Positions 7,546 through 15,783 of a stretch of 50,468 nucleotides of DNA are shown piece after piece. Under the pieces are notes generated by a model. That model was given only the letters and a program-made list of their open reading frames with translations. It was not told the origin of the DNA and did no database searches. Every line of letters starts with the position of its first letter. Position 1 is the stretch's first letter. Source of the stretch: Teichococcus aerophilus. Its GTDB lineage: Bacteria; Pseudomonadota; Alphaproteobacteria; Acetobacterales; Acetobacteraceae. The stretch is from the NCBI RefSeq assembly GCF_014490485.1, contig NZ_JACTVA010000041.1, forward strand, positions 1 through 50,468, written 5' to 3'. The translations under genes were made by a program, and so were the position numbers.

Positions 7546-9699
7546 ATGTCCGAGACCTTGCCGCTGGCGGCGGAAGATGGAGCGATCCTCTATCTGCCGC
7601 AGGGCGCCGTCGCGCGCGCGCAGTACATCGACAAGCTGGCGCAGACCGACCCGACCGACGACGCCAAGCTGACCGTGGTGGTGGGCGGCGTCGCCTACAA
7701 CACCACCTGGGGCGCCCTGAAGGCGGCCAATCTGGAGGCCGTGCCGGAGCTGGCCATCGAGGCCATCGCCGGCGACGTGCAGGCCGTCGAGACCGCCCGC
7801 CAGCAGGTCGAAGGCAATGCCGGCGCCGCCGCCAGTGCGGAGGTGGCCGCCCGAAACGCCGCCGATCTCGCCCTCAACGCGGCCAACGCCGTCACCGAGG
7901 CGACGGCCGGCGCGACCTTCGAGGATCTGGGCGACCTGGATAACGCCGAGTTCGCCGAGGCGCCGGATGGCCAGCGCACCCTGGTGCGCGGCGATCGCGA
8001 TGGCTACCGCCAGCACCTGACGCTGCAGTTCCTGTTCGAGCAGCTGCTCAATGGCGGCCGCCTGCGCGACCCGCAGCAGACCGCCTATCTCGATCTGTCC
8101 GAAGGCCTGGCGCGCATCAATGACGGCCTGGTCGTCGGCGTGGATGAACAGGGCCCCTACTTCTCCGGCAACGAGACCGGCCCGCGTCTGCGCCTGCTGG
8201 ATGGTCGCCTGACCTATCCCGATGGCAGCTACGACGAGTGGATCGATATCGGCGACGGCTGGGTCTGGGTCGAGACCGATCAGGTCACCGGCAACATCAT
8301 CGCCGGCCTGCGGACGGACGGCACCGAGGTCGGCGGCGGCGGCGGCTCCACCGTCGTCACGGCGCCGGATCTGGTCAGCCGCGTTGTCGGCTACGGCGAC
8401 AGCATGACCGCCTTCAATTCGTTCGGCGCCGAGGGCAGCAGCACCGCCTTCTACCGCACGGATGGGCCGATTGCGTGGCTGGCCTTCCTCAGCTTCCAGC
8501 AGCTTCGCTTTCATCCGCGCGACAATTTCGGCGTGCCGGGCGACACCACCGAGCAGATGCTGGCGCGCATTCCGCAGGTCCGGGCCAGCAAGGGCGACCT
8601 GGCTATCCTCCGCCCGGGCATGAACGACGCCGGCGGCGTGCCGCCGGAACAGTCGGCCGCCAACATCGCCGCCATGACCGAGGCCTGCCTGCAGTCGGGC
8701 AAGCGCGTCGCCTATCTGCTCATCGGCCCGCAGGGCGAAAGCGCCTGGTCGGGCGGGCCCGCGCAGATCTCCCGCCGCCTCCGCATCCAGGCCATCAACA
8801 AGGCGATGATCGAGGCGGCGCGGCACGATGACCGCCTGATCGTGCTCGACGCCTGCGCCGAGGCGACCGACCCCAGCACCGGCTTCTACCGCGCCGGCTA
8901 TTCGCTGGACGGCACGCACGAATACCCGGCCGCAGCCTATGCCCGCGCCAAGGTTATGTACGCCGGCCTGAAGCACATCATCCGGCCGTCGCAGCAGGAA
9001 TGGCGCGACCGCTTCGACGTCTACGACCCGCCCACCGCTGGCAAGACCACGGTGCTGAACCCGCTGGGCAACAAGCTGGCGAACGCGACCTTCGAGGGCG
9101 TGCCAACCACTATCACCAGCGGCATCTTCGCCGGATCGCAGATCCCGCCCGGGTGGACCGCCGCCCACACCAACGGAACCCCGACCAGCGGCACCGTCCG
9201 CTGGAGCATCGAGCCCTATACCGATGGCCGGCCGGGCAACCGGGTGGTGTTCACGGCCGAGAACGTGTCCGGGATCTCGAACGCCGCGATCTACTACCTG
9301 TACCAGGACCTGGCCATCATCGACCCGGCCCAGCTGCCCTATCCCACCGGGGTCTACGCTCCAGGCGAGACGCTGTGGCTGACCGAGCATATCTGGGTCG
9401 GGCCCGGCGCCAGGGGCCTGCAGCATTTCGGCGCGCGCGTGATCCAGACCACGGGCGAGCTGAGCAACAACGTCTACGCGCTGAGCAACCGCGACGCGGA
9501 CTATCTGCTGCCCACGCTGGCTGAACCCATCGAGGGCCTGGACGCCACCTCGGAGCTGCTGGTGCTGCCACGGGCGGCGACCGGCGCGCCCAGCATCCGC
9601 GTCATGCTCCGCGTCGGCATGGCCCTCACCACCCCCGGCGGCGCCAGCGGCATCGTCAAGCGCGGCCTCCCGGCCCTGCGCCCCGTCACCCCCATTTAG
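7546..9699 (+). CDS. tailspike/fibre with SGNH-hydrolase (GDSL esterase) domain
   Basis: A 717-residue protein. Residues 1-130 form an N-terminal helical attachment part; roughly residues 275-490 are an SGNH-type esterase domain, and a beta-rich tail follows. Three catalytic blocks are visible: GDS with nucleophile Ser286, the G-x-N-D block (GMND, about residue 360), and DGTH near residue 456 with the catalytic Asp/His pair. Such spikes deacetylate or de-esterify surface polysaccharide during adsorption. Substrate cannot be told from sequence. It is among the longest genes of the tail cluster. Confidence 0.85.
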   Translation: MSETLPLAAEDGAILYLPQGAVARAQYIDKLAQTDPTDDAKLTVVVGGVAYNTTWGALKAANLEAVPELAIEAIAGDVQAVETARQQVEGNAGAAASAEVAARNAADLALNAANAVTEATAGATFEDLGDLDNAEFAEAPDGQRTLVRGDRDGYRQHLTLQFLFEQLLNGGRLRDPQQTAYLDLSEGLARINDGLVVGVDEQGPYFSGNETGPRLRLLDGRLTYPDGSYDEWIDIGDGWVWVETDQVTGNIIAGLRTDGTEVGGGGGSTVVTAPDLVSRVVGYGDSMTAFNSFGAEGSSTAFYRTDGPIAWLAFLSFQQLRFHPRDNFGVPGDTTEQMLARIPQVRASKGDLAILRPGMNDAGGVPPEQSAANIAAMTEACLQSGKRVAYLLIGPQGESAWSGGPAQISRRLRIQAINKAMIEAARHDDRLIVLDACAEATDPSTGFYRAGYSLDGTHEYPAAAYARAKVMYAGLKHIIRPSQQEWRDRFDVYDPPTAGKTTVLNPLGNKLANATFEGVPTTITSGIFAGSQIPPGWTAAHTNGTPTSGTVRWSIEPYTDGRPGNRVVFTAENVSGISNAAIYYLYQDLAIIDPAQLPYPTGVYAPGETLWLTEHIWVGPGARGLQHFGARVIQTTGELSNNVYALSNRDADYLLPTLAEPIEGLDATSELLVLPRAATGAPSIRVMLRVGMALTTPGGASGIVKRGLPALRPVTPI

Positions 9700-9710
9700 G
9701 AGCCGCGTTG

Positions 9711-11069
9711 ATGGCCACTCTCACGCGCGTCACCCGTCTGCCGGGCATCGTCGCCAAGCCGCAATACGGCACCATCCCGCTGGCGCCGCCCTCGGCGCCG
9801 GGCGCGGTGCGCAACCTGGCGGTCACCAGCATCACGCATAACGGTGCCACGGTGCTGTTCGATGCGCCGGCGACCGGCGGTGCGCCCACCGGCTGGCGCG
9901 CCCGGGTGGCCACCAGCCTGTCCGGCCCGTGGTCGGACGCCATCATCATCACCGCCTCCCCGGCCGTGGTGCCGCTGACGGCGCCGGAGACGACTTATCT
10001 GATCGAAATCGCGGCGATCAACGTCACCGGCCAGGGCCCCTGGTCGGCGCCGGTCAGCGCCACCACGGCGCAGGCGCCGCAGCCGCCGGGCGCAGCCACC
10101 ACGCTGGTGGCCAGCGCCATCCGCCGCACCGCCTTCGTCGCCAGCTGGAGCGACCCCGTGGGCGGCAGCGCGCCGACCTCGGCCGCCCTGCGCTACCGGC
10201 CGCAGGGCGCGACCGCGTGGACCACGATGCCGGGCTTTGCCAAGGGCGCCACGCTGACCGCCCTGACCGCCGGCACGGCCTACGAGTGGCAGGTGCAGCT
10301 GGCGAACGACGCCGGCCCGGGCGCCTGGTCTGCGCTGGCCGCGACCACCACCACGGCCGAGTTCGCCGTGCCGGCCGTCGCCAACCTCGCCGACTGGCGC
10401 AACATGATGGAGACCCCCGAGGCCGGCCGGAAGAATTGGGTCACGGGTGTCGCCGGCGAGATGGTGGGCAGCCCGGTGATGGAGGCCGGCGGCACCAAGG
10501 TCACCAGCTGGTCGGCCTACTACAAGGGCGTGCCGGAGCAGGCGACGCAGACCTTCTACGTGGTCACCAGGTTCCTCGCGCCCATCACCGGCAGTGGCGA
10601 TCGCCCGGTGGTGATCGGCTCCCGCGTGTCCAATGCGGAGATCGGCCTGACGATCTACACCGCAGGCACCTCCCCCGGCCCATCCTCGGTGCCGCTGCGG
10701 CTGTATGCCGGCTTTACCGACGGCACCTCCGTTGCCGCTGGCCCCCCTGGCGGGGTGTCGGTGGATCTGAGCCAGCCGACCATCCTGCGCACGCAGTGCC
10801 GCTCCGGCACGGACGTGTCCTTCAGCGACATCAGCCACAACCTGATCGGCGCCCCGGTCAGCATCTCCACCAAGACGCGGCTGCTCTCCTCGGTGCAGCC
10901 GCTGTTCTACGGCTCGAACAGCGTCTCTGCGTATTCGGGCAGCTGCGTCCTCTACACGGTGGTGGTGGTCAACGGCGTGCCGACCAGCGCCGAAGACGCG
11001 GCCATCGTCGCCGCCATCCGCGCCGAGATGGCCTACTGGAGCGTGGCGGAAGCTGCCGCCGCGGCCTGA
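9711..11069 (+). CDS. fibronectin type III-containing tail protein
   Basis: A 453-residue protein with two fibronectin III repeats (about residues 24-115 and 120-215), seen from Pro-Gly-Ala starts, conserved Trp, and the closing Tyr/Glu-Thr-Thr-Ala motifs. They are followed by a beta-rich C-terminal domain of about 230 residues resembling a lectin-like jelly-roll. FnIII modules on virions often promote weak binding to cell-surface carbohydrate. ATG 9711 is used; a TTG just upstream is less likely, since GGAG at 9698-9701 spaces correctly to the ATG. Confidence 0.8.
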   Translation: MATLTRVTRLPGIVAKPQYGTIPLAPPSAPGAVRNLAVTSITHNGATVLFDAPATGGAPTGWRARVATSLSGPWSDAIIITASPAVVPLTAPETTYLIEIAAINVTGQGPWSAPVSATTAQAPQPPGAATTLVASAIRRTAFVASWSDPVGGSAPTSAALRYRPQGATAWTTMPGFAKGATLTALTAGTAYEWQVQLANDAGPGAWSALAATTTTAEFAVPAVANLADWRNMMETPEAGRKNWVTGVAGEMVGSPVMEAGGTKVTSWSAYYKGVPEQATQTFYVVTRFLAPITGSGDRPVVIGSRVSNAEIGLTIYTAGTSPGPSSVPLRLYAGFTDGTSVAAGPPGGVSVDLSQPTILRTQCRSGTDVSFSDISHNLIGAPVSISTKTRLLSSVQPLFYGSNSVSAYSGSCVLYTVVVVNGVPTSAEDAAIVAAIRAEMAYWSVAEAAAAA

Positions 11070-11138
11070 CCGGCTCCCATCACCCCGCCACCTCACGGCC
11101 ATAACCTCTGACGTGGCTCCGGCCGCGAGGGACACGCC

Positions 11139-11450
11139 ATGCCGATCTTTGATCCGCCGCCGAACCTCTCCGATCTGGCGTGGTCCCTCGCGGCCACGGC
11201 TGCCGGCCGGGTGACGCTGATGCTGCGCGCCGCGCGCGAGGCGACCACCTGGCGCAGCGCACTGCGCACCCTGCTCTGGGAGCTGCCCATCACTGTCTCG
11301 CTCGGAATGATCTCCTGGGCGCTGACCGACTGGCTCAGCCTGCAGGGCGGCGCTGCCTTCGTGCTGGCGGCGATGCTGGGGCGCTTTGGTCCCGACCGGC
11401 TGGAGCCGTTCTTTGACAGCTTCCTGGCTCAGCTGGTGCGCAAGCCCTGA
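11139..11450 (+). CDS. holin (LydA/phage_holin_3-like)
   Basis: A 103-residue protein with two hydrophobic segments (about residues 45-65 and 70-87) separated by WLSLQGG. The ending FGPDRLEPFFDSFL is typical of the LydA-type holin family. Holins form the inner-membrane lesion that releases or activates the endolysin. The gene heads the lysis cluster after the last tail gene; the endolysin and Rz/Rz1 genes follow, separated from it by an inserted antisense locus. Confidence 0.8.
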   Translation: MPIFDPPPNLSDLAWSLAATAAGRVTLMLRAAREATTWRSALRTLLWELPITVSLGMISWALTDWLSLQGGAAFVLAAMLGRFGPDRLEPFFDSFLAQLVRKP

Positions 11451-11482
11451 GCCCCGGCTTGCGCAATTCCGCAAGTTGACCC

Positions 11483-11500
11483 GTTCGCATTCATGCGAAC
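11483..11500. repeat. GTTCGCAT-NN-ATGCGAAC palindrome, copy 1
   Basis: A perfect 8-bp inverted repeat with a TC spacer just after the holin gene. The same 18-bp palindrome recurs at 32113, 32231 (one mismatch) and 41487. The 30-odd bases on either side are unremarkable, and the stretch 11451-11618 holds no gene that I can support. Confidence 0.8.
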
Positions 11501-11618
11501 AGCAGGCGGGCCATCCACGGCGTGGAAGCGTGAACCCACCGCCCTGGATGGCCCTGCCGCACCCTCGCCTGGGACTCTTCAAGGGCGCGACGCGGCGCTC
11601 TTAGCGGCGGCCACCCAT

Positions 11619-11831
11619 CTAGCCAATTCCAAGATCTCTCCAGGTGTCAATCGTGGCGAGCCAGTAGCCGACGGAGGTGGCGAGAGTGCCGTCCAACGGA
11701 TGCCCTTTTAAGAACAATGCGTGACGACCCTTTTTAGATTTGATGAGGGCACCCCGGTAACTCTGTACCAACCAGCCGTCTAGATCCACGCAGATGACTG
11801 TGAAAGTCTTATCAGTGAATCTGCCTATCAT
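11619..11831 (-). CDS. small antisense orphan gene in the lysis cluster
   Basis: A 70-residue protein beginning MIGRFTDKTFTVICVDLDGW, read against the lysis operon and clearly AT-richer than it. The sequence looks like a compact alpha/beta fold with no membrane segment. ATG 11831 is preferred, because the frame upstream of it enters high-GC sequence that looks like shadow of the endolysin. Function unknown. Position and composition mark it as a second cargo insertion, comparable with the one at 1593-2078. Confidence 0.6.
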   Translation of the reverse strand: MIGRFTDKTFTVICVDLDGWLVQSYRGALIKSKKGRHALFLKGHPLDGTLATSVGYWLATIDTWRDLGIG

Positions 11832-11832
11832 A

Positions 11833-11901
11833 TCACCACAACGTTTCGAATACTGTCGCCTTAATCTCGAATTCGTAACGTTTTGTAGATAGTTCTGCCA
11901 T
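11833..11901 (-). CDS. 22-residue leader ORF before the antisense orphan
   Basis: ATG 11901 opens a 22-residue frame (MAELSTKRYEFEIKATVFET and two more residues) whose TGA stop is one base before the ATG of the 70-residue gene. The stop-restart arrangement suggests coupled translation, or that a frameshift has split one 95-residue gene into two. The low-GC composition continues through it, so it belongs to the inserted segment. Confidence 0.4.
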   Translation of the reverse strand: MAELSTKRYEFEIKATVFETLW

Positions 11902-11961
11902 GCGGCTGATAGCCCGCCAGTAGCACGTGATCTTCGCCTGGCGGCGGCGCGTATGACGATT

Positions 11962-11974
11962 CCCCCCCCCCCCC
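11962..11974. repeat. 13-base poly-C tract upstream of endolysin
   Basis: Thirteen consecutive C residues lie at the boundary between the inserted AT-rich segment and the endolysin leader. An ATG at 11953 is in frame with the endolysin through the tract. The better-spaced start (GGAG, then ATG 11995) lies downstream, so length variation here would most likely alter the leader rather than the protein. Homopolymers of this size are also prone to sequencing error. Confidence 0.75.
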
Positions 11975-11994
11975 ACATTCTGGAGATCCACCGG

Positions 11995-12648
11995 ATGGCC
12001 AAGGCCAGCACCGATCCCACGCGCTCGCGCGGGTTCCGCAACCGCAATCCCGGCAACATCGACTGGAGCGCCACAAACAAGTGGCAGGGCCAGCTCGGCA
12101 AGGAATCCGGCCCAGGCGCCCGCTTCGCCGTGTTCAGCAGCCACGAATACGGCATCCGCGCCCTGGCGCTGCTGCTGACCACCTATCAGGACCGATATGG
12201 CCTGCGCAGCATCAAGCAGCTGATCAACCGCTGGGCGCCGCCGGTCGAGAACGTCACCTCCGCCTATGTCAGCCACGTCGCCGCGCTGACCGGGCGTGAC
12301 CAGGATGTGAATCTGGATCTGCACCGCTACGCGGATCTCCGCCCGCTGGTCGAGGCCATCATCACCCACGAGCTGGGCGGCCAGCCCTACAGCGCCGCCG
12401 TCATTGATGAGGGCCTGCGCCTGGCCGGCGTGAAAAAGCCCGCCGCCACCCTGGCCGCCGCTGCCGGCACCACGGAAGGCAAGGCAGCGCTGAGCTGGGC
12501 CGGCCTGGTCACCGCCGCCGGTGCCGCCGTGCCGGCCGTGGAGGCCGTCTCCGGCCTGCCGCAGTGGGTCGGTGTGGCGCTGGTGGTCTCGGTCGCCGCC
12601 GTGGTCCTGGCGGTGGTGCTGACCCGCCGGCAGGACCTGCCGGCGTGA
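11995..12648 (+). CDS. endolysin, PRD1 P5/structural muramidase-like with C-terminal membrane segment
   Basis: A 217-residue protein. RGFRNRNPGNIDW, FAVFSSHEYGIRALALLLTT and RWAPPVENVTSAYVSHVAA are the conserved blocks of the P5-like structural protein/peptidoglycan hydrolase family that serves as endolysin in many alphaproteobacterial phages. The last 60 residues hold a hydrophobic helix (VGVALVVSVAAVVLAVVL) followed by Arg-Arg, so the enzyme may be membrane-tethered. It overlaps the Rz-like gene by four bases (GTGA). Confidence 0.85.
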   Translation: MAKASTDPTRSRGFRNRNPGNIDWSATNKWQGQLGKESGPGARFAVFSSHEYGIRALALLLTTYQDRYGLRSIKQLINRWAPPVENVTSAYVSHVAALTGRDQDVNLDLHRYADLRPLVEAIITHELGGQPYSAAVIDEGLRLAGVKKPAATLAAAAGTTEGKAALSWAGLVTAAGAAVPAVEAVSGLPQWVGVALVVSVAAVVLAVVLTRRQDLPA

Positions 12649-12878
12649 TCGCCGCCCTCTGGGCGCGCGCCTCGGGCTGGCTGGCGGCCGTAGGCGCTGT
12701 GCTGGCGGCCCTGGCCGCCGCCTGGTGGGCCGGGCGGCGCGCCGGCACCACCAGCGCCCGCACCCGCGCGCTGGAAGCCGAGATTCGAACCAGGGAGACC
12801 CGCGATGCGGTGGAGCGTGATGTGGCTCGCGTGCCTGACGCTGCTGGCCAGCTGCGCGAGCGGTGGAGCCGGGATTGA
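12645..12878 (+). CDS. Rz-like inner-membrane spanin
   Basis: A 77-residue protein with a GTG start overlapping the endolysin stop. An N-terminal membrane anchor (residues 10-30, Ala-rich with WWAGRRAG at its end) is followed by a charged, coiled-coil-like periplasmic stretch, the layout of an i-spanin. It overlaps the lipoprotein gene at 12805 in another frame, the classic Rz/Rz1 arrangement. Spanins fuse inner and outer membranes in the last step of Gram-negative lysis. Confidence 0.8.
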   Translation: MIAALWARASGWLAAVGAVLAALAAAWWAGRRAGTTSARTRALEAEIRTRETRDAVERDVARVPDAAGQLRERWSRD

Positions 12879-12993
12879 TGCCTGCGGCGCCTGGCGGCCG
12901 ATCCTGATCAGCCGCGCCGACACCCTGACGGACGGCACGGCGCGGCAGATCCTAGCGCATAATGGGACCGGCGCCCGCCTCTGCGGCTGGTAG
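12805..12993 (+). CDS. Rz1-like outer-membrane lipoprotein spanin
   Basis: A 62-residue protein with a signal peptide (MRWSVMWLACLTLLASC) ending in a lipobox, LLAS-C, with the lipidated Cys at position 17. It begins inside the Rz-like gene in the +1 frame and extends beyond it, so the pair is overlapping rather than fully nested. An additional two Cys in the mature part is slightly unusual. Together with the i-spanin it points to a Gram-negative host. Confidence 0.75.
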   Translation: MRWSVMWLACLTLLASCASGGAGIDACGAWRPILISRADTLTDGTARQILAHNGTGARLCGW

Positions 12994-13013
12994 GTAGCTG
13001 GGCAGCTTGGCCT

Positions 13014-13223
13014 TTAGCGACGACTGGCTTGCAGGCTGGCCCGCAGCTCCTGCGCCCGTATCCGCTCCGCCTGTGCCTCTGAGCGGATGTGGCGTGAGCG
13101 TGCAACCGCTTCGGAGGCCATGAAGCGAAGCTCTCGGGATTGCCTCAGGCGAGTGCGCAGCTGCTCTTCGATCAACTGCATCTGCTCACTGATCTCGCGC
13201 CACGTTGAATCTATGATCGGCAT
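13014..13223 (-). CDS. small coiled-coil hypothetical protein
   Basis: A 69-residue, highly charged helical protein (IIDSTWREISEQMQLIEEQL, then an Arg/Glu-rich helix) likely to form a coiled coil. It is the last gene of the leftward SOS-type operon and starts 20 bases after the preceding 43-residue gene. Convergent with Rz1. No family recognised. Confidence 0.55.
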   Translation of the reverse strand: MPIIDSTWREISEQMQLIEEQLRTRLRQSRELRFMASEAVARSRHIRSEAQAERIRAQELRASLQASRR

Positions 13224-13243
13224 GGATGACGCCGCCCTGTTCG

Positions 13244-13375
13244 CTAGTCGTCTACGGCCCTGTCCCGGATCGCCTGCGCAATCTCGGTCAGAAGCGCCGC
13301 CACCTCGTCCGATTGACCGGCCACGTAGGCTTCGACGATGCGCGCGGCTTCTTCGAAGCCGTCAACCTCTGCCAT
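13244..13375 (-). CDS. 43-residue hypothetical protein
   Basis: ATG 13375 opens a 43-codon frame (MAEVDGFEEAARIVEAYVAG, then a second helix, ending AVDD). The predicted two-helix acidic protein reads like real coding sequence and lies on the same strand as umuC and the following small gene. Function unknown. Confidence 0.5.
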   Translation of the reverse strand: MAEVDGFEEAARIVEAYVAGQSDEVAALLTEIAQAIRDRAVDD

Positions 13376-13409
13376 GGCCGTCCCCCCTTATGCTCCCGGG
13401 GACGTAACG

Positions 13410-13433
13410 CCGCAGCCTCCCTATCGGCTGCGG
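13410..13433. terminator. hairpin after umuC-like gene
   Basis: CCGCAGCC and GGCTGCGG form an eight-pair stem with an eight-base loop just past the umuC stop. There is no T run, so termination may be partial or Rho-assisted, or the hairpin may stabilise the mRNA end. Confidence 0.45.
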
Positions 13434-13437
13434 AACA

Positions 13438-14697
13438 TCAGTAGGTATCCACCTGCAGGATATCCTCCCACCGGGTGGTGTAGCGCGGTGAGAGGCGCTG
13501 CGCCTTCGTCGCCCAGCTTCGGGCAATGCCGGTGCTGGCAATCCGCAACGCGCCGCGCCCGTGCTGCGCGTTGATGGTATCCATCACCGCCATGGTCTTG
13601 GCCGAGGCCTGCGGGTTCCTTGTGGCGAACAGCCGGGCCTGCTCGCCGGCCGGCACCAGGTCGTTCAGCATAATGCCGGCCTTGGCGTAGCGGTAGCCTG
13701 GGCGCCACGCCGGCTCCAGCAACCGCACCGCCTCGACGATCAGCGTCCGCGTGTCACTGGTCGGCTCGATGCGGGCGCTGCGGTTGGCGGAGTGCCAGGG
13801 GTCACCGTTGTGCGGATTGGTATGGGCGAACACCGCGAGCTGGCAGGCTTCCAGGCCTTCTTCCCGCAGCTTCTCCCCTGCCCTGGCGGCATAGGCTGCC
13901 ACGGCCTCGCGCATCTCCTCCCAGGTGGTCACCGGCCGGGAGAAGGCGCGGGTGCAGGCCAGCCCCTGGCGGGTCGCCGCCATCAGCTGCAACGGCAGGC
14001 AGGACACGCCCTTCAGCTCCATCTGCACCCGGGCGCCGACCACGGTCAGGCTGTCGCGCACGGCGCGCAGATCCAGCGCGACGAAATCGGCGATGGTCTC
14101 GACGCCGCCGGCCTTCAGCTTTTCGGTGGTGCGGCGGCCGATGCCCCAGACTTCGTCGACCGGCAGCCGGCGGAACCAATCCGCTCGCACCTCTGGGTCG
14201 CGCAGGTCACACAGCCCGCCCAGCTCGGCGTGGTCTTTCGCAATGCCATTGGCCAGTTTTGCGAGCGTCTTGGTCGGACCCCAGCCGACGCAGGTCGGGA
14301 TCTTGGCCACCTGCCGCACCTCGCGCCGCAGCTCGGCGCAGAACACGGCCAGATCCACGGGGATATCGAGATCCAGGAACATCTCGTCGATGCTGTAGGG
14401 CTCGACCCGGGGCACGCGGTCGGCCAGCACCTGATACACGCGCCGGCTCATGTCACCATACAGGCTGTAATTGCTGCTCAGCCACTGCACGCCGCGCAGC
14501 TCGCGCCGGCCGCGCACCAGGTGGAAGGGGTCGCCCATCTTCACGCCAAGGGCCTTGGCCTCGGGCGTGCGGGCAATGGCGCAACCATCGTTGTTGCTCA
14601 GCACCACCACCGGCTGGCTGCGCAGCGCCGGGGCGAAGGCCCGCTCGGCCGAGCAGTAGAAGGAATTGCCGTCGATCAGGCCATAGACGGCGGGCAT
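13438..14697 (-). CDS. umuC: Y-family DNA polymerase, UmuC-like
   Basis: A 419-residue protein of normal UmuC length. The N-terminal catalytic block [13 protein letters not shown] (Asp9), the palm motif YSIDEMF (Asp104, Glu105) and [15 protein letters not shown] are intact. The helix-hairpin-helix region [20 protein letters not shown] and the C-terminal little-finger and DUF4113-type end are present. It is the error-prone polymerase subunit of Pol V-type systems, giving the phage or lysogen translesion synthesis. It starts two bases after the UmuD-like gene and belongs to an operon preceded by an SOS box at 15769. Confidence 0.92.
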   Translation of the reverse strand: MPAVYGLIDGNSFYCSAERAFAPALRSQPVVVLSNNDGCAIARTPEAKALGVKMGDPFHLVRGRRELRGVQWLSSNYSLYGDMSRRVYQVLADRVPRVEPYSIDEMFLDLDIPVDLAVFCAELRREVRQVAKIPTCVGWGPTKTLAKLANGIAKDHAELGGLCDLRDPEVRADWFRRLPVDEVWGIGRRTTEKLKAGGVETIADFVALDLRAVRDSLTVVGARVQMELKGVSCLPLQLMAATRQGLACTRAFSRPVTTWEEMREAVAAYAARAGEKLREEGLEACQLAVFAHTNPHNGDPWHSANRSARIEPTSDTRTLIVEAVRLLEPAWRPGYRYAKAGIMLNDLVPAGEQARLFATRNPQASAKTMAVMDTINAQHGRGALRIASTGIARSWATKAQRLSPRYTTRWEDILQVDTY

Positions 14698-14698
14698 C

Positions 14699-15106
14699 TC
14701 ATACCCGCTCGCGCACCAGGCTCATCACCACGGCCCAGACCTCGGCATCCTCGGTCAGCGCCAACGGCAGGCGGTCCGGCCGGCCGGAGCGGAGGAACCA
14801 CCGCCCGCCCCGCCAGATCAGCTGGCCCAGCAGCACGTCGCCGCCGATCATGACGATGGCCACCACGCCGGCATGCGGCTCAGCGGCGGCATCCACCACC
14901 AGCACATCCCCCGGCAGGATGCCGCGATGCGTCAGCCCCTCCCCCAGCACCTTCACCGGGTAGCGGCCGGGCCGGCGCAGATCCAACACATCGGTCAGAT
15001 CGATCGGACCCTCGATGTGGTCGCTGGCGGGCGAGACAAATCCGGTGGTCTCGGCACCGCGATAGGCTCCGTCCCCCGTAAGATCGGGATGGCGGGGCGG
15101 GGTCAT
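14699..15106 (-). CDS. umuD: UmuD-like protein lacking the Ser-Lys catalytic dyad
   Basis: A 135-residue S24-family protein aligning along its whole length with Umu[17 protein letters not shown] matches the region around the UmuD cleavage site, and [11 protein letters not shown] is the core strand. The position of the catalytic Ser (GDSM in UmuD) is GEGL here, so Ser is replaced by Gly57. The Lys position (TVKKL in UmuD) reads LLGQL, so Lys is Gly94 or a neighbour. The protein should therefore be unable to cleave itself. It may act as a fixed partner or inhibitor of UmuC. Confidence 0.85.
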   Translation of the reverse strand: MTPPRHPDLTGDGAYRGAETTGFVSPASDHIEGPIDLTDVLDLRRPGRYPVKVLGEGLTHRGILPGDVLVVDAAAEPHAGVVAIVMIGGDVLLGQLIWRGGRWFLRSGRPDRLPLALTEDAEVWAVVMSLVRERV

Positions 15107-15108
15107 GG

Positions 15109-15366
15109 TTAGGCCGCCTCAGACAAGGCCGTCTGGTTGCGCCGCTCGACAGACGCGCTGGGCAGCGCCGGCGGCGGATTGCGCAGCCGCGCGGCTTCCA
15201 GATCATCCGCCAGGGCGCGGCTCCACTTCGCCAGCTTCTCGGGGATCGGCAGGCGGCCTGCGACCATCCTCCTGATCCGCGCAGGATCTTCGCCCAGCTC
15301 GGCGGCAATCAGCGCCTGGCTCCAGCGGATGCGCTCCAGCACCTCGCGGAATTGCCCGCCGGTCAT
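15109..15366 (-). CDS. small HTH-type regulator
   Basis: An 85-residue protein whose first 60 residues (FREVLERIRWSQALIAAELG, then RIRRMVAGRLPIPEKLAKW) match the helix-turn-helix of XRE-type repressors. The C-terminal tail is Pro/Ala-rich and disordered-looking. It sits between the 121-residue leader gene, which it overlaps by four bases, and the UmuD-like gene, in the same transcription unit. Autoregulation is plausible but not shown. Confidence 0.65.
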   Translation of the reverse strand: MTGGQFREVLERIRWSQALIAAELGEDPARIRRMVAGRLPIPEKLAKWSRALADDLEAARLRNPPPALPSASVERRNQTALSEAA

Positions 15367-15728
15367 GCCGCAACACTCTGGGCCGCACGCGCAAAGGCCT
15401 CATGCGTGGCCTTCAGCGCCGCCAGCGTGCCGTCATAGACCGACTTGGCGCTCTTGCTGCTGGAATCAATTTCGCAGGCTTGCTCTTCGGTGGCTTCGAC
15501 GCCGGCGGCCAGGTGCTCGCTGATCTCTTCCAGCCGGTCGCGCACCGCGTCCGGGTCCATCGACGTCTTCAGCTCCTGAATGAGCGATGCGGCTTCCCGT
15601 CGCATCCGCTCAGCGCCAAAGCCGCGGCCGATCTGCTCGGCCAGCCGCATCAGCAGCGGGTCATGCCCCGGCTTGGTCGTGGCTGGCTTGGGCTTGGGTT
15701 CTGAGGTCGCCTTGGGTTTGCGGGCCAT
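15363..15728 (-). CDS. hypothetical first gene of the SOS-type operon
   Basis: A 121-residue protein with a Lys/Pro-rich, probably disordered N-terminus (residues 1-20) and a long helical region (residues 25-121). It is the promoter-proximal gene of the leftward umu operon, starting 41 bases after the SOS box. No recognised family. Its overlap with the following HTH gene supports coding. Confidence 0.6.
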   Translation of the reverse strand: MARKPKATSEPKPKPATTKPGHDPLLMRLAEQIGRGFGAERMRREAASLIQELKTSMDPDAVRDRLEEISEHLAAGVEATEEQACEIDSSSKSAKSVYDGTLAALKATHEAFARAAQSVAA

Positions 15729-15768
15729 GGGGGGGCACTCCGTGAGGGGTTTTCCTCCCTACCACCGT

Positions 15769-15783
15769 GAACGGAACAAGAAC
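15769..15783 (-). promoter_or_regulatory. SOS (LexA) box upstream of the umu operon
   Basis: GAAC-N7-GAAC on the plus strand, read GTTC-N7-GTTC on the minus strand, is the direct-repeat LexA box of Alphaproteobacteria. It lies about 40 bases before the first gene of an operon that contains umuD- and umuC-like genes, exactly where a LexA operator would be expected. Recognition is by consensus; binding is inferred. Confidence 0.7.

Noticed and set aside
6622-11582. Long minus-strand frames (934 and 628 codons) over the fibre genes
   Set aside because: Same reason: low-complexity translation, no motifs, and the plus-strand genes have recognisable domains and ribosome sites.
13561-14853. Plus-strand frame of 430 codons over umuC
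   Set aside because: Antisense to an intact polymerase with all catalytic motifs; His/Gln/Pro low complexity.
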